A DNA stretch of 64,000 nucleotides. It comes from Ornithinimicrobium ciconiae. Lineage in GTDB: Bacteria > Actinomycetota > Actinomycetes > Actinomycetales > Dermatophilaceae. The notes under the pieces are model-generated. The model was not told where the DNA came from and searched no databases. It was given only the letters and a program-made list of their open reading frames with translations. The stretch spans positions 3,224,001 through 3,288,000 of the forward strand of contig NZ_CP041616.1 in assembly GCF_007197575.1 (NCBI RefSeq). Direction: 5' to 3'. The position numbers and the translations under genes were made by a program. Position 1 is the stretch's first letter. Each line of letters opens with the position of its first letter. Shown one piece after another: positions 27,974 to 37,949 of this stretch.

Positions 27974-28927
27974 TCACCGGGGGCAGACGACGACCTTGCC
28001 GAGTGCGCGCCCCGCACCGACGTGGGTGAGTGCTGCGGCGATGTCGTCGAGACCGAAGGTGCGGTCGATGTGGATCTGCACCGCGCCAGCGGCACACTGC
28101 TCGGCGAGCGGCTGGAAGTGCTCTGGCCCCTCCTTCACTTCGAGCACACCGATGCTGCGTCCGGACAGGGCGCCGACCAGGGCACCGACGGTGAGCACGC
28201 GCAGCAGCGTGGGGACCGAGCCGCCCACGCAGCGATAGCGACCTCGCGGGGCCAACGCCCGCCGGTAGGCGAAGACCGAGCGGTGCGCCACGAGGTCCAG
28301 CACGTGGTCGAAGGACGGGAGCCTGCTGAAGTCCTCCTGCTCGTAGTCGACCGCCTCGTCGGCGCCGAGGGAGCGCATGAAGTCCAGTTTGCGGGCGTTG
28401 TCGACACCGGTCACGTGTGCCCCGGCCTGTTTGGCGAGTTGGATGGCGAACGACCCGCTGCCACCACCTGCGCCGTTGATGAGCACTCGCTGTCCGGACT
28501 GAACACGCGTGGTGCCCTGGGTGGCGATCGCCGCCGCCTGAGGGAGCGCGGAGGCCTGGACAAAGCTCAACGCCTCGGGCTTGTGGGCCAGGGCTGACGC
28601 CGGCGCCACGGCGAACTCGGCGAAACCGCCCTTGAGCGCCAGATTGTCGCCATAGACCTCGTCGCCCACGGCGAACCCGGTGACGCCTAGACCGACCGCC
28701 GCCACCCGTCCGGCGATGTCCGAGCCGAGCGTCCGCTGCGCTGGAGTGCGCAGCCCACCGATCCGCGCATAGAGGGGCCGACCGCGCAGGCACTCCCAGT
28801 CGGACAGGTTGATCGAGGTGGCGGCCACCTCCACGACGACCTGCCCCTCCCCCGGTTCCGGCTCGGGCAGCTCCTCGACCCGCACGACGTCCGGAAGCCC
28901 GTACTCGTCATACACAGCGGCTCTCAT
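27974..28927 (-). CDS. NADP-dependent medium-chain (quinone-type) oxidoreductase
   Basis: A zinc-free MDR-family enzyme of 317 residues: N-terminal MRAAVYDEYGLPDVVRVEEL, a GroES-like fold with LGSDIAGRVAAVG, and a dinucleotide motif GAGGGSGSFAIQLAKQAGAHV. No Cys/His structural zinc set is visible. It resembles quinone oxidoreductases that reduce quinones or enones with NADPH. ATG 28927 follows a GGAG site; an ATG at 28942 is possible but has weaker support. It is convergent with the DUF2330 gene, with a CCGATGCCATCGG hairpin in the 33-base gap. Confidence 0.85.
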   Translation of the reverse strand: MRAAVYDEYGLPDVVRVEELPEPEPGEGQVVVEVAATSINLSDWECLRGRPLYARIGGLRTPAQRTLGSDIAGRVAAVGLGVTGFAVGDEVYGDNLALKGGFAEFAVAPASALAHKPEALSFVQASALPQAAAIATQGTTRVQSGQRVLINGAGGGSGSFAIQLAKQAGAHVTGVDNARKLDFMRSLGADEAVDYEQEDFSRLPSFDHVLDLVAHRSVFAYRRALAPRGRYRCVGGSVPTLLRVLTVGALVGALSGRSIGVLEVKEGPEHFQPLAEQCAAGAVQIHIDRTFGLDDIAAALTHVGAGRALGKVVVCPR

Positions 28928-29037
28928 CGTGGCTGTCTCCATCCGGTGCTCGATCGGGGGACGCTGCAGTCAGCATCGCAGGGATTCGATACCGTTCCAC
29001 GCAGATCGAGGACCGCCCACGATCTGGAGGAGTGCAG

Positions 29038-29313
29038 ATGGCGCAGACGGCAAGGGACCGCTTGACGCGATTGCTCACCGACAGCGGGGCGGCCACGTCC
29101 GACAGTGCCACCGTGCAGATCACCGCCACCGCCCTCCAGCTCGGGGTGGACGGCGTCGGAGAGGTCCGCCTGCCGGCCCGGCCAGCCGACGTCAAGAAGC
29201 TCGTCGCCGTGGCCCGACCAGCGCACTTCGGCAAGGGTGAGCAGACCCTGCACGACCCGTCGGTGCGCGACACCTGGGAGATCACCCCCGAGCAGGTCAG
29301 CCTCGGAGGTTGA
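29038..29313 (+). pseudogene. Short ORF resembling the N-terminus of a 2OG-Fe(II) oxygenase
   Basis: A 91-residue frame with a good GGAGG site (29027-29031) before ATG 29038. The segment DVKKLVAVARPAHFGKGEQT and DPSVRDTWEI recalls the N-terminal part of actinobacterial prolyl-hydroxylase-like 2OG-Fe(II) oxygenases. The catalytic domain with its HxD...H iron site is absent; the frame stops and a different gene begins about 100 bases later. I take it as a truncated remnant, though a short functional protein cannot be excluded. The family link is from memory. Confidence 0.5.
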
Positions 29314-29391
29314 CCTGGCCATGGTGCGCACGCTACTCGGGGAGGGTGATCCCAGTGGTGGCGGTTAAGCTATCGTCCAGTTCCATCAGAC

Positions 29392-29410
29392 GTATCATTT
29401 CCGATACACT
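29392..29410 (+). promoter_or_regulatory. Leaderless promoter and operator-like repeat of the TA-like operon
   Basis: TACACT (29405-29410) ends six bases before ATG 29417, with no ribosome site. An inverted repeat GTATC-N6-GATAC (29392-29407) overlaps this -10 box, so a bound HTH protein would block transcription. Confidence 0.5.
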
Positions 29411-29416
29411 TTGCCC

Positions 29417-30118
29417 ATGGGTTCGCTGACCCCGCTTCTGGCTCAAGTGCTCGCGTCTGCTGCGCGGCTGCAGGAGGTCGTGCCCGAGGCCGTCCTGGTT
29501 GGCGGGAGCGCGGCCGCCTTCTATGCCGGGCACCGTGACTCCTTCGACCACGACCACGTGCTCACTGATCTCGAGGAGAGATACGAGCAGGTGCTCGAGG
29601 CCGTCGAGGCGACCGAGGGGTGGGCGACCAGCACTCGTGCCAGCCGTCCGCCGTGGACGATCATGGGCTCACTCGGCGGCATCGAGGCGGGCCTGCGACA
29701 GCTGCGGCGAACTCGACCGTTGGAGGTGACCGAGGTCGAGATCCCGGACGCCGGGAGGCTGCGCGTCCCGACTCTCGAGGAGATCCTGCGCGTCAAGGCC
29801 TATCTCGTGGTCCAGCGCAACCAGGTCCGCGACTATCTCGATGTGGTGGCACTGACTGAGCGGCTCGGCCTCGAGGCTGCCGGTGCCGTTCTTCAGCAGA
29901 TTGACAGCTACTACCTCGACCGGTCCGAGCAGGCTGACTCCGTCCTCACGATCCTCGTGCAGCGCCTCGCCGAGCCCGCCCCCCGGGACCACCGGGTGAT
30001 CAGCCAGCTGACGGCATACAAGGGCCTGAGTCAGCGGTGGCAGGACTGGACCGAGGTCGTCAGCGCTAGCCGCGCGCTCGCCGACGAGTTGTTGCGGCTG
30101 TCCGAGGGGGACCTGTGA
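29417..30118 (+). CDS. Nucleotidyltransferase-fold protein (AbiEii/MenT-like toxin candidate)
   Basis: A 233-residue protein. The N-terminal half carries a minimal nucleotidyltransferase motif: LVGGSAAAFYAGHR followed by the acidic pair in SFDHDHVL. The later ILRVKAYLVVQRNQVRDYLDV segment is typical of AbiEii/DUF1814-like toxins. Such enzymes transfer nucleotides to tRNA or other acceptors and stop growth. It overlaps the HTH gene after it by four bases (GTGA), consistent with toxin-antitoxin pairing, though here the toxin comes first. ATG 29417 has a leaderless layout; a TTG at 29411 is unlikely. Confidence 0.65.
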   Translation: MGSLTPLLAQVLASAARLQEVVPEAVLVGGSAAAFYAGHRDSFDHDHVLTDLEERYEQVLEAVEATEGWATSTRASRPPWTIMGSLGGIEAGLRQLRRTRPLEVTEVEIPDAGRLRVPTLEEILRVKAYLVVQRNQVRDYLDVVALTERLGLEAAGAVLQQIDSYYLDRSEQADSVLTILVQRLAEPAPRDHRVISQLTAYKGLSQRWQDWTEVVSASRALADELLRLSEGDL

Positions 30119-30543
30119 CCGTGCGATTCCGCAACGTCGACGTGCCCGCTGAGGTGCGCGACTGGCCCTACGAGGCCATCACGACGGCGATCGAGCGAGG
30201 GACCATCGGGGACTGGGCCGTGCTGACCCGCGAGATCGGCCAAGACCCGTGGGGGCCCGTGGCGCGCCAGGTCGAGGACTATCTGGAGTATGCCGAAGAG
30301 CCGGGTGTCGTCGGCCTCTTCCGGAGGCGGATCACCGCAGCACGCGCGGCAGCAGAGGAGGCTGAGCGCGCACAGGTCGCCGAGCAGGTGCGCGAGCTGG
30401 TGCGTGCCTCCGGCCTGACACTGGAGCAGTTCGCCCGGGCGATCGGCACGTCGCGGCCGCGGCTGTCGACCTATCGCACCGGCAAGGTCACCCCGTCGGC
30501 AGCGCTGCTCGTGCGCATGGCGCGCGTGTCGGCGGGTCTATGA
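30115..30543 (+). CDS. XRE-type HTH protein, candidate antitoxin
   Basis: A 142-residue protein starting at a GTG that overlaps the toxin stop. The C-terminal 50 residues form an HTH: LVRASGLTLEQFARAIGTSRPRLSTYRTGKVTPS. The N-terminal part (WPYEAITTAIERGTIGDWAVL) is an unrecognised helical region that may neutralise the partner. Placement right after a nucleotidyltransferase-fold gene, the overlap, and the palindrome at the promoter support an antitoxin and autorepressor role. Nothing in the sequence proves neutralisation. Confidence 0.7.
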   Translation: MTVRFRNVDVPAEVRDWPYEAITTAIERGTIGDWAVLTREIGQDPWGPVARQVEDYLEYAEEPGVVGLFRRRITAARAAAEEAERAQVAEQVRELVRASGLTLEQFARAIGTSRPRLSTYRTGKVTPSAALLVRMARVSAGL

Positions 30544-30632
30544 CGGGCTCCTAGCCGACGCGGAACGGCCGCCCGACCCTCGGACTGCTGGCCCTGGTCC
30601 TCAACACCTAACGCCAGGTCCGAGCCTGATCA

Positions 30633-31055
30633 CTAGGAGCGGCGCAGGTAGCCCTCCAGATGGTCGCGCTCGGCCTCGAGTGCGACGAGCCGGGCCTTGA
30701 CCACGTCGCCGATCGAGATGATGCCCTTGAGGGCGCCGTCGTCGATGACCGGGAGATGTCGGATGCGCCGTTCCGTCATGGTGGCCGCGAGCTCGTTGAG
30801 ATCGTCCCGGGTCGTCACGGAGTGCACCTCCCGGGTCATGATCTCCGACAGGCCGCTGGACTGGTCCCGCCCGGCGTGCAGATGGCGGATCACGTCACGC
30901 TCGGAGACGATCCCCACGACCGCGCCGTCATCGACCACGACGACGGCGCCGATGTGGTGGTCGTCGAGAGCCTCCAAGAGCTCAGCCACAGTGGTGCTGG
31001 AGGGCAGGGTGACGACCGAGTCGCCCTTTTTGCGGAGGATGTCAGAGACGCGCAT
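30633..31055 (-). CDS. Two-CBS-domain protein
   Basis: A 140-residue protein made only of a CBS pair: MRVSDILRKKGDSVVTLP, HHIGAVVVVDDGAVVGIVSE for the first and IRHLPVIDDGALKGIISIG for the second. CBS pairs bind adenosine nucleotides and regulate partners; stand-alone actinobacterial forms are common and often stress-related. It is a single-gene unit. A TAACGT box five bases before the ATG suggests another leaderless or near-leaderless mRNA. Confidence 0.92.
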   Translation of the reverse strand: MRVSDILRKKGDSVVTLPSSTTVAELLEALDDHHIGAVVVVDDGAVVGIVSERDVIRHLHAGRDQSSGLSEIMTREVHSVTTRDDLNELAATMTERRIRHLPVIDDGALKGIISIGDVVKARLVALEAERDHLEGYLRRS

Positions 31056-31165
31056 ATGTGACGTTACCGCGCCCTGTGCTGCGCCACCAGTGTCCGACTC
31101 CGCTGTCCGTCCGAGGTTCAGCGTGATTTCGGCGTTCCGCCCGGACGCAATGCGTCTGCGCCCGC

Positions 31166-31804
31166 TCAGCCCAGGGCGCTCACGATGTCCTGGGCGAGCG
31201 CCCGGAACGCCTCTCCACGGTGGCTGATGGCGTGCTTCTCCTCCGCAGAGTGCTCCGCGAGCGTGCGCCCGTCGGGCATCACCAGCAGGGGGTCATATCC
31301 AAAGCCGTTGGTCCCGCGCAGCTCGTGGCCGAGCACACCTCGCACCCTCCCCTCGCGCACGATCGTCTCCTGCCCACGCACCGACAGCGCTGCGGCACAG
31401 ACAAACCCGGCTGCGCGGTGCTCGTCGGGCACATCCCCCAACTGGGCCAGCAGGAGCTCGTTATTGGCGCGGTCCTTGTCGGCTCCCCCCACGCCGGACC
31501 AGCGAGCAGAGAACACACCCGGGCTCCCGCCGAGCACGTCGACCGCCAGTCCGGAGTCGTCAGCCAGCGCCGGCAGGCCGGTGGCGGCAGAGACCGCCTC
31601 GGCCTTGAGGGTCGCGTTCGCGGCGAAGGTCACGCCCGACTCGACGACATCCTCCACATCCGGGAAATCGGTGACCGCCACCAACTCGCGGCCGGTCTGT
31701 GCGAGCACGTCGGCCAGGATGTCGCGCAACTCCTCGACCTTGTGCGCGTTGCGGGTGGCCAGGACGATGCGGTTGTCGGTCCGCTGGCTGGATCCCTCAG
31801 TCAT
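31166..31804 (-). CDS. rdgB: XTP/dITP diphosphatase (RdgB/HAM1)
   Basis: A 212-residue house-cleaning pyrophosphatase (EC 3.6.1.66) that removes XTP, ITP and dITP from nucleotide pools. VLATRNAHKVEEL (substrate and phosphate site), ALADDSGLAVDVLGGSPGVFSARW and GTNGFGYDPLLV are the family signatures. ATG 31804 is chosen: it puts the first strand at the usual place, and a TACTCT box ends six bases before it, as in a leaderless mRNA. It lies downstream of rph, as in many actinomycetes. Confidence 0.94.
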   Translation of the reverse strand: MTEGSSQRTDNRIVLATRNAHKVEELRDILADVLAQTGRELVAVTDFPDVEDVVESGVTFAANATLKAEAVSAATGLPALADDSGLAVDVLGGSPGVFSARWSGVGGADKDRANNELLLAQLGDVPDEHRAAGFVCAAALSVRGQETIVREGRVRGVLGHELRGTNGFGYDPLLVMPDGRTLAEHSAEEKHAISHRGEAFRALAQDIVSALG

Positions 31805-31810
31805 GAGGCC

Positions 31811-31816
31811 AGAGTA
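31811..31816 (-). promoter_or_regulatory. -10 box for leaderless rdgB
   Basis: Read on the minus strand, TACTCT is followed by six bases and the rdgB ATG. It would give rdgB its own promoter inside the rph-rdgB pair. Confidence 0.4.
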
Positions 31817-31897
31817 TGTCGACCGGTCACCACCGGTGCGCTCGGTCACCTCTGGGAGCGCAACACCGTGCGCTCGGTGCGGCTGTCGACCGCACGC

Positions 31898-32707
31898 TCA
31901 CCGGGTCGGTGGGCCCTGGTCCTCGTCGATCCCGGCCTCGCGGGCATCGACGCCCCCGATGTCGTCCCCGCCCAGGGACGCAGCCTGACGAGCCGTGAGC
32001 TCGGCACAGCCCTCGGCTGCCTGATCCAACAGAGCCTCCAGCAGCTCGCGCTCGAAGGGCACCCCCTCGGCGGTGCCCTGCACCTCGATGAAGCGCCCGT
32101 CGCCGGTCATCACGACGTTCATGTCGGTGTCGGCGCTGGAGTCCTCCACATAGTCCAGGTCCAGCACCGGCTCCCCGTTGACGACGCCGACGCTCACGGC
32201 GGCGACCGAGCCGGTGAGGGGTTCGGCGCCCTCCTTGATCAGCCCCAGGGCACGGCCCCGCTCCACGGCGTCGACCAGGGCGACATACGCCCCGGTGATC
32301 GCGGCGGTGCGGGTGCCGCCGTCGGCCTGCAGCACGTCACAGTCGAGCTGAATGGTGTTTTCCCCCAGCTCGCCGAGGTCGATCACCGCGCGCAGGCTGC
32401 GGCCGATCAACCGGGAGATCTCGTGAGTGCGTCCGCCGATCCGGCCCTTGACCGACTCGCGGTCGCTGCGGGTGTGCGTGGCGCGCGGCAGCATTGCATA
32501 CTCCGCGGTCGCCCATCCCAGCCCGCTGCCCTTGCGCCAGCGCGGCACTCCCTCACTAAATGAGGCGACGCAGAGCACCCGCGTCTTGCCGAACTCGATC
32601 AGCACACTGCCCTCGGCGTGGTCCAGCCAGCCGCGGGTGATCCGGATCTCCCGGAGCTGGTCGGGTTGGCGTCCGTCGTGGCGGGGTCCGTCCGCTGCGT
32701 TCGTCAT
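31898..32707 (-). CDS. rph: Ribonuclease PH
   Basis: A 269-residue phosphorolytic 3'-5' exoribonuclease (EC 2.7.7.56) that trims the 3' ends of tRNA precursors. [18 protein letters not shown], the long [21 protein letters not shown] motif and [19 protein letters not shown] are diagnostic, including the conserved acidic pair. The C-terminal tail past residue 245 is Asp/Gly-rich. ATG 32707 is chosen over an upstream in-frame start because TATCCT ends six bases before it. It is divergent from the glgC-like gene and precedes rdgB. Confidence 0.96.
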   Translation of the reverse strand: MTNAADGPRHDGRQPDQLREIRITRGWLDHAEGSVLIEFGKTRVLCVASFSEGVPRWRKGSGLGWATAEYAMLPRATHTRSDRESVKGRIGGRTHEISRLIGRSLRAVIDLGELGENTIQLDCDVLQADGGTRTAAITGAYVALVDAVERGRALGLIKEGAEPLTGSVAAVSVGVVNGEPVLDLDYVEDSSADTDMNVVMTGDGRFIEVQGTAEGVPFERELLEALLDQAAEGCAELTARQAASLGGDDIGGVDAREAGIDEDQGPPTR

Positions 32708-32713
32708 GCTCCC

Positions 32714-32781
32714 AGGATAGGCGCCGGAAAGCCCACCGGACTCCCGCCCCACTGGTCGGCGCTGCTCCCCGGCACTAGCAT
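32714..32781. promoter_or_regulatory. Divergent pair of leaderless -10 boxes (rph and glgC-like)
   Basis: In the 80-base gap, TATCCT (minus strand, 32719-32714) is six bases from the rph ATG, and TAGCAT (plus strand, 32776-32781) is six bases from the GTG at 32788. Neither gene has a ribosome site. Confidence 0.45.
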
Positions 32782-32787
32782 CGGCAG

Positions 32788-34041
32788 GTGTCCGAAACCC
32801 TGCCCGCGACCCTGCGCACCCTGGCCGTGGTGCAGGCCGGCGGGGCGGGCAGCCGGATGGAGGTGCTCACCCAGGAGCGGGCCAAGCCGGCCATGCCGGT
32901 GGCGGGCACCTATCGACTGATCGACTTCCCGCTCTCGGTGCTCGCCGCGAGCGGCATCTCGGACGTGTGGGTCAGCGTGCAGTTCCAGTCCAGCTCCTTG
33001 GACACCTATCTGGCCGGCGGCCGCCCCTGGGACCTGGACCGCTCCCGCGGGGGCTTCCGGCGGCTGACTCCGGAGGAAGGGTCGGGTTCGCCAGACGAGG
33101 AGGGCTTCAGCCGCGGCAACGCCGACGGGCTGTATCGGGTGCGGGACGACATCAGGACCTTCGGCGCGGACGTCCTGCTCGTCCTGTCCGCCGATCACCT
33201 GTTCAACCTCGACCTACGCCCGGTCATCGCCCGGCACCTCGAGCGTGGGGCCGAGTGCACCCTGCTCACCGCCGAGGTCGGGGTGCAGGAGGCCACCCAC
33301 CAGGTGGTGGTGCACGCGGCGCCCGATGGGCGGGTGCGCGGCGTGGACCCCAAGCCGTCGTCGACCAGCAGCGGCACGGTCGCCTCGGAGATCTTCCTCT
33401 ATGACCCGGACGTGCTGGTGAGTGAGCTGGAGCGGCTGCACCACCAGTTGCAGACGATCGACGACAGCGACGGGGACGACACGGGGCTGGGTGACTTTGC
33501 CGAGCACCTGCTGCCCGCCCTGATCGAGCGCGGCCAGGTGTATGCCGAGCCGCTACCGGGATATTGGAAGGACCTCGGCCGGCCCGAGGCTTATCTGCAG
33601 GCGCACCGCGACCTGTTGGCCGGTCGGGTGGATGTCTTCCAGCACGCCGACCGTCCCATCCGGTCAGGGGCCACCGACGCCCCGGCGGCCTGGTTCGGGG
33701 AGGCGGCAGTGGTCCGCGACGCCATGGTCTCCCCCGGCGCCAGGGTGCGCGGCCAGGTCCACCGCTCGGTTCTCGGACCCGACGTCGAGGTCCAGGCCGG
33801 GGCCGTCATCGAGGACAGCGTGCTGTTCGGTGAGACGCTCGTCGAGGCTGGGGCCGTGGTGCGCACGGCGATCATCGACACCGGAGTGCGGATCGGGCGG
33901 GACGCGGTCGTGGGTGCCGCCCCCACCGGCACGCGGCTGACCGACGAGGCCATCACCCTCGTCGGCAAGGACTCCCAGGTCAGCCGGGGTGCGACCCTGA
34001 GCGCCGGCGCCCGGCTCGACCCCGGAGCCACGGCCGACTAG
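32788..34041 (+). CDS. glgC: Glucose-1-phosphate adenylyltransferase-like nucleotidyltransferase
   Basis: A 417-residue protein of GlgC type (EC 2.7.7.27), which makes ADP-glucose for glycogen or alpha-glucan synthesis. [25 protein letters not shown] is the nucleotide-binding loop, [14 protein letters not shown] and [11 protein letters not shown] follow, and [22 protein letters not shown] is the sugar-phosphate region. The C-terminal third is a left-handed beta-helix of hexapeptides. The active-site loop differs somewhat from classical GlgC (GSRMEVLTQ), so a related sugar nucleotide product is possible. GTG start in a leaderless layout. Confidence 0.85.
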   Translation: MSETLPATLRTLAVVQAGGAGSRMEVLTQERAKPAMPVAGTYRLIDFPLSVLAASGISDVWVSVQFQSSSLDTYLAGGRPWDLDRSRGGFRRLTPEEGSGSPDEEGFSRGNADGLYRVRDDIRTFGADVLLVLSADHLFNLDLRPVIARHLERGAECTLLTAEVGVQEATHQVVVHAAPDGRVRGVDPKPSSTSSGTVASEIFLYDPDVLVSELERLHHQLQTIDDSDGDDTGLGDFAEHLLPALIERGQVYAEPLPGYWKDLGRPEAYLQAHRDLLAGRVDVFQHADRPIRSGATDAPAAWFGEAAVVRDAMVSPGARVRGQVHRSVLGPDVEVQAGAVIEDSVLFGETLVEAGAVVRTAIIDTGVRIGRDAVVGAAPTGTRLTDEAITLVGKDSQVSRGATLSAGARLDPGATAD

Positions 34042-34042
34042 G

Positions 34043-34074
34043 TTGCCAGCACTCCTCAAATAATATACGATTTG
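34043..34074 (+). promoter_or_regulatory. Promoter and GntR-type operator of the homoprotocatechuate operon
   Basis: TTGCCA (34043-34048), a 17-base spacer and TACGAT (34066-34071) form a promoter. A palindrome CAAATNNTATANNATTTG (34057-34074) covers its -10 box in an unusually AT-rich patch. It is the likely site of the FCD-type GntR regulator encoded at 35718. An AAGGAGG site (34090-34096) precedes the ATG. Confidence 0.6.
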
Positions 34075-34099
34075 GGCGTCGCCCAGGGCAAGGAGGCTC

Positions 34100-35707
34100 A
34101 TGAGCACCTCAGCAGATCCCCGGTTCGCCGGACTCCCCACTCGGCCAGGCAAGATCATCGCGGTGCACCTGAGTTATGCCTCACGTGCCGACCAGCGCGG
34201 GCGTCGACCCGCAGCGCCCTCCTACTTCTTCAAGCCCTCCAGTTCTGTGGCTCCCTCCGGCGCCGCGATCGTCCGGCCGGTGGGCACCGAGCTTCTCGCG
34301 TTCGAGGGCGAGATCGCGCTGGTAATCGGCACCCCCGCCCGACGGGTCGGACTGGACGAGGCCTGGACCCACGTCGAGTGGGTGACCGCGTCCAACGACT
34401 TTGGCCTCTATGACCTGCGCGCCAACGACAAGGGCTCCAACGTGCGGTCCAAGGGTGGGGACGGTTACACCCCCATCGGTGCCCAGCTGATCAACGCCCG
34501 CGAGGTCGATCCCACCGACCTGCGGCTGCGCACCTGGGTCAACGGCTCGCTCGTCCAGGACGACAACACCTCCAGACTGATCTTCCCGCTGGCCCAGCTC
34601 GTGGCCGACCTGTCACAGCACTTCACCCTCGAGACCGGCGACGTGATCCTGGCCGGCACCCCAGCTGGCTCCTCCGTGGTGGCACCGGGCGACCTCGTCG
34701 AGGTCGAGGTCGATGCCCCGACGGGGCAGAGCTCTGGACGCCTGCAAACTTCGGTGGCCGCGGCACAGGGCGGCGGCTACGACGAGGCCCTGGGCTCCCT
34801 GCCCGCGGTGGACGACGACCAGCGCATCGCCGCCTGGGGTTCGGCAGAAGCAGCTGGCCTCGCGGACGACTCAGGCCAGAGCACAAGTGCTCACGCGTCC
34901 GTGCTCACCCCGGATCTGCGCGCCAAACTCGAGCAGTGCCCGGTCGCCACCATGTCCCAGCTGCTGCGCGGGCGCGGACTCAACAACGTCTCGATCGACG
35001 GCCCCAGGCCGCTGCCCGGCTCCGGCAAGATCATCGGCACAGCCAAGACCCTGCGCTTCGTGCCCAACCGCGAAGACCTGTTCACGAGTCACGGCGGTGG
35101 CTACAACGCCCAGAAGCGGGTATTCGACGCGGTCGGCGAGGGCGAAGTCATCGTCATCGAGGCCCGGGGAGAGACCGGCGCCGGGACACTCGGGGACGTC
35201 CTGGCCATCCGGGCCAGGGCCAACGGCGCGGCCGGGATCATCACCGACGGTGCCGTGCGCGACTACGACGCCGTGGCCGCGGTCGGCATCCCTGTCTACG
35301 GCGCACGCCCCCACCCGGCCGTGCTCGGCCGCCGACACGTCCCCTGGGACCACGACCTCACGATCAGCTGTGGCGGCGCCACGGTCCAGCCCGGTGACAT
35401 CATCGTGGCCGACACCGACGGTGCCATCGTGATCCCGCCGACCATCGTCGAGGAGATCGTCGACGCAGCCCTGGCCAAGGAGCGGGAGGACGCCTGGGTC
35501 GCGGAGCGGATCGCCGAGGGTGAGCGCCTCGATGGTCTCTTCCCGATGAACAAGGAGTGGCGCGAGCGCTACGAGACCGAGCAGGCCAACACCGAGCAGG
35601 CCAACACCGAGCAGGCCAACACCGAGCAGGCCAACACCGAGCAGCGGGACACCAAGCAGGCCAACAACGAGAAGCCCAACACCGAACAGCCCGGCAGCCC
35701 GAGCTGA
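34100..35707 (+). CDS. FAH-family / RraA-like fusion, candidate isomerase-decarboxylase of homoprotocatechuate catabolism
   Basis: A 535-residue protein in two enzymatic halves. Residues about 15-210 are a fumarylacetoacetate-hydrolase-family domain (FEGEIALVIG, WVTASNDFG, IFPLAQLVADLSQHFTLETG, ILAGTPAG), like HpaG. Residues about 275-470 are an RraA/HMG-aldolase-like domain with GDVLAIRARANGAAGIITDG and AVRDYD. These domains decarboxylate 2-oxo acids in other pathways. The last 40 residues are TEQAN repeats. As first gene of the hpa operon, it is placed to convert 5-carboxymethyl-2-hydroxymuconate onward, replacing separate hpaF and hpaG. The activity split between halves is inference. Confidence 0.8.
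   Translation: MSTSADPRFAGLPTRPGKIIAVHLSYASRADQRGRRPAAPSYFFKPSSSVAPSGAAIVRPVGTELLAFEGEIALVIGTPARRVGLDEAWTHVEWVTASNDFGLYDLRANDKGSNVRSKGGDGYTPIGAQLINAREVDPTDLRLRTWVNGSLVQDDNTSRLIFPLAQLVADLSQHFTLETGDVILAGTPAGSSVVAPGDLVEVEVDAPTGQSSGRLQTSVAAAQGGGYDEALGSLPAVDDDQRIAAWGSAEAAGLADDSGQSTSAHASVLTPDLRAKLEQCPVATMSQLLRGRGLNNVSIDGPRPLPGSGKIIGTAKTLRFVPNREDLFTSHGGGYNAQKRVFDAVGEGEVIVIEARGETGAGTLGDVLAIRARANGAAGIITDGAVRDYDAVAAVGIPVYGARPHPAVLGRRHVPWDHDLTISCGGATVQPGDIIVADTDGAIVIPPTIVEEIVDAALAKEREDAWVAERIAEGERLDGLFPMNKEWRERYETEQANTEQANTEQANTEQANTEQRDTKQANNEKPNTEQPGSPS
35576..35645 (+). repeat. 15-bp tandem repeats encoding TEQAN
   Basis: The unit accgagcaggccaac is repeated four times exactly, then decays over about 45 more bases. 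It adds a polar, probably disordered tail to the FAH-RraA fusion just before its stop codon. Such repeats are prone to slippage. Confidence 0.9.
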
Positions 35708-35717
35708 GGCCACGACG

Positions 35718-36424
35718 ATGACGCCCGACACCGAGTCGCTCAGCAAGTCGCAGCGCGCCCTGGCCTGGATCCGCGAACGGATCCTGGCACACGAGTTCGC
35801 TCCCGGTTACCGGCTCGTGCTGGGATCGATCGCCGAGCAACTCGAGATGTCCGTGGTGCCGGTGCGGGAGGCCATCCGCCAGCTCGAGGCAGAGGGCCTG
35901 GTGACCTTCGAGCGCAATGTGGGCGCGCGCGTGGCGATGATCGAGCCGTCGGAATATGGCGACACGATGCAGACCCTCGGCCTCCTTGAGGCAGCCGCCA
36001 CAGCATTGTCGGCCGGGACGACCACGCCGGAGGACCTCACCAGGGCACGCCAGATCAACGACCAGCTGACCGAGGAGCTCGCGGTCCGCGACCCGCACGA
36101 GTTCACTGCGCTCAACCGCCAGCTGCACGCCATCCTGATCCACCGGTGCCCCAACCCGCGACTGCTCGAGCTCGTCGAGGCGGAGTGGGCCAAGCTGAGC
36201 TATCTGCGGGACTCAACCTTTAGCTTTGTCCCCCAGCGGGCCACCGACTCGGCCCTGGAGCACGAGGAGATCATCCAGCTGATCGAGACCTCGGCCCCTG
36301 CCGTCCAGATCGAGGACGCCGCCCGCCGTCACCGGATGGGCACCCTGCACGCCTATCTGTCCATCGAGCACCCTGAGACCAGCCCAGAACTGTTTGACGC
36401 CCTGACGCACACTGGAGATTCCCG

Positions 36425-36428
<4 letters not shown>
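35718..36428 (+). CDS. GntR-family regulator, FCD subfamily
   Basis: A 236-residue regulator: winged helix (ALAWIRERILAHEFAPGYRL, IAEQLEMSVVPVREAIRQLEAEGLV, residues about 12-75) and an all-helical FCD domain with the metal/ligand residues in FTALNRQLHAIL and EHEEII. It starts 10 bases after the fusion gene and overlaps hpaE by four bases, so it is embedded in the operon. FCD regulators bind carboxylic acid ligands; an intermediate such as homoprotocatechuate is a fair guess. The palindrome at 34057-34074 is its likely operator. Confidence 0.92.
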
Positions 36429-37948
<1,520 letters not shown>

Positions 37949-37949
37949 C

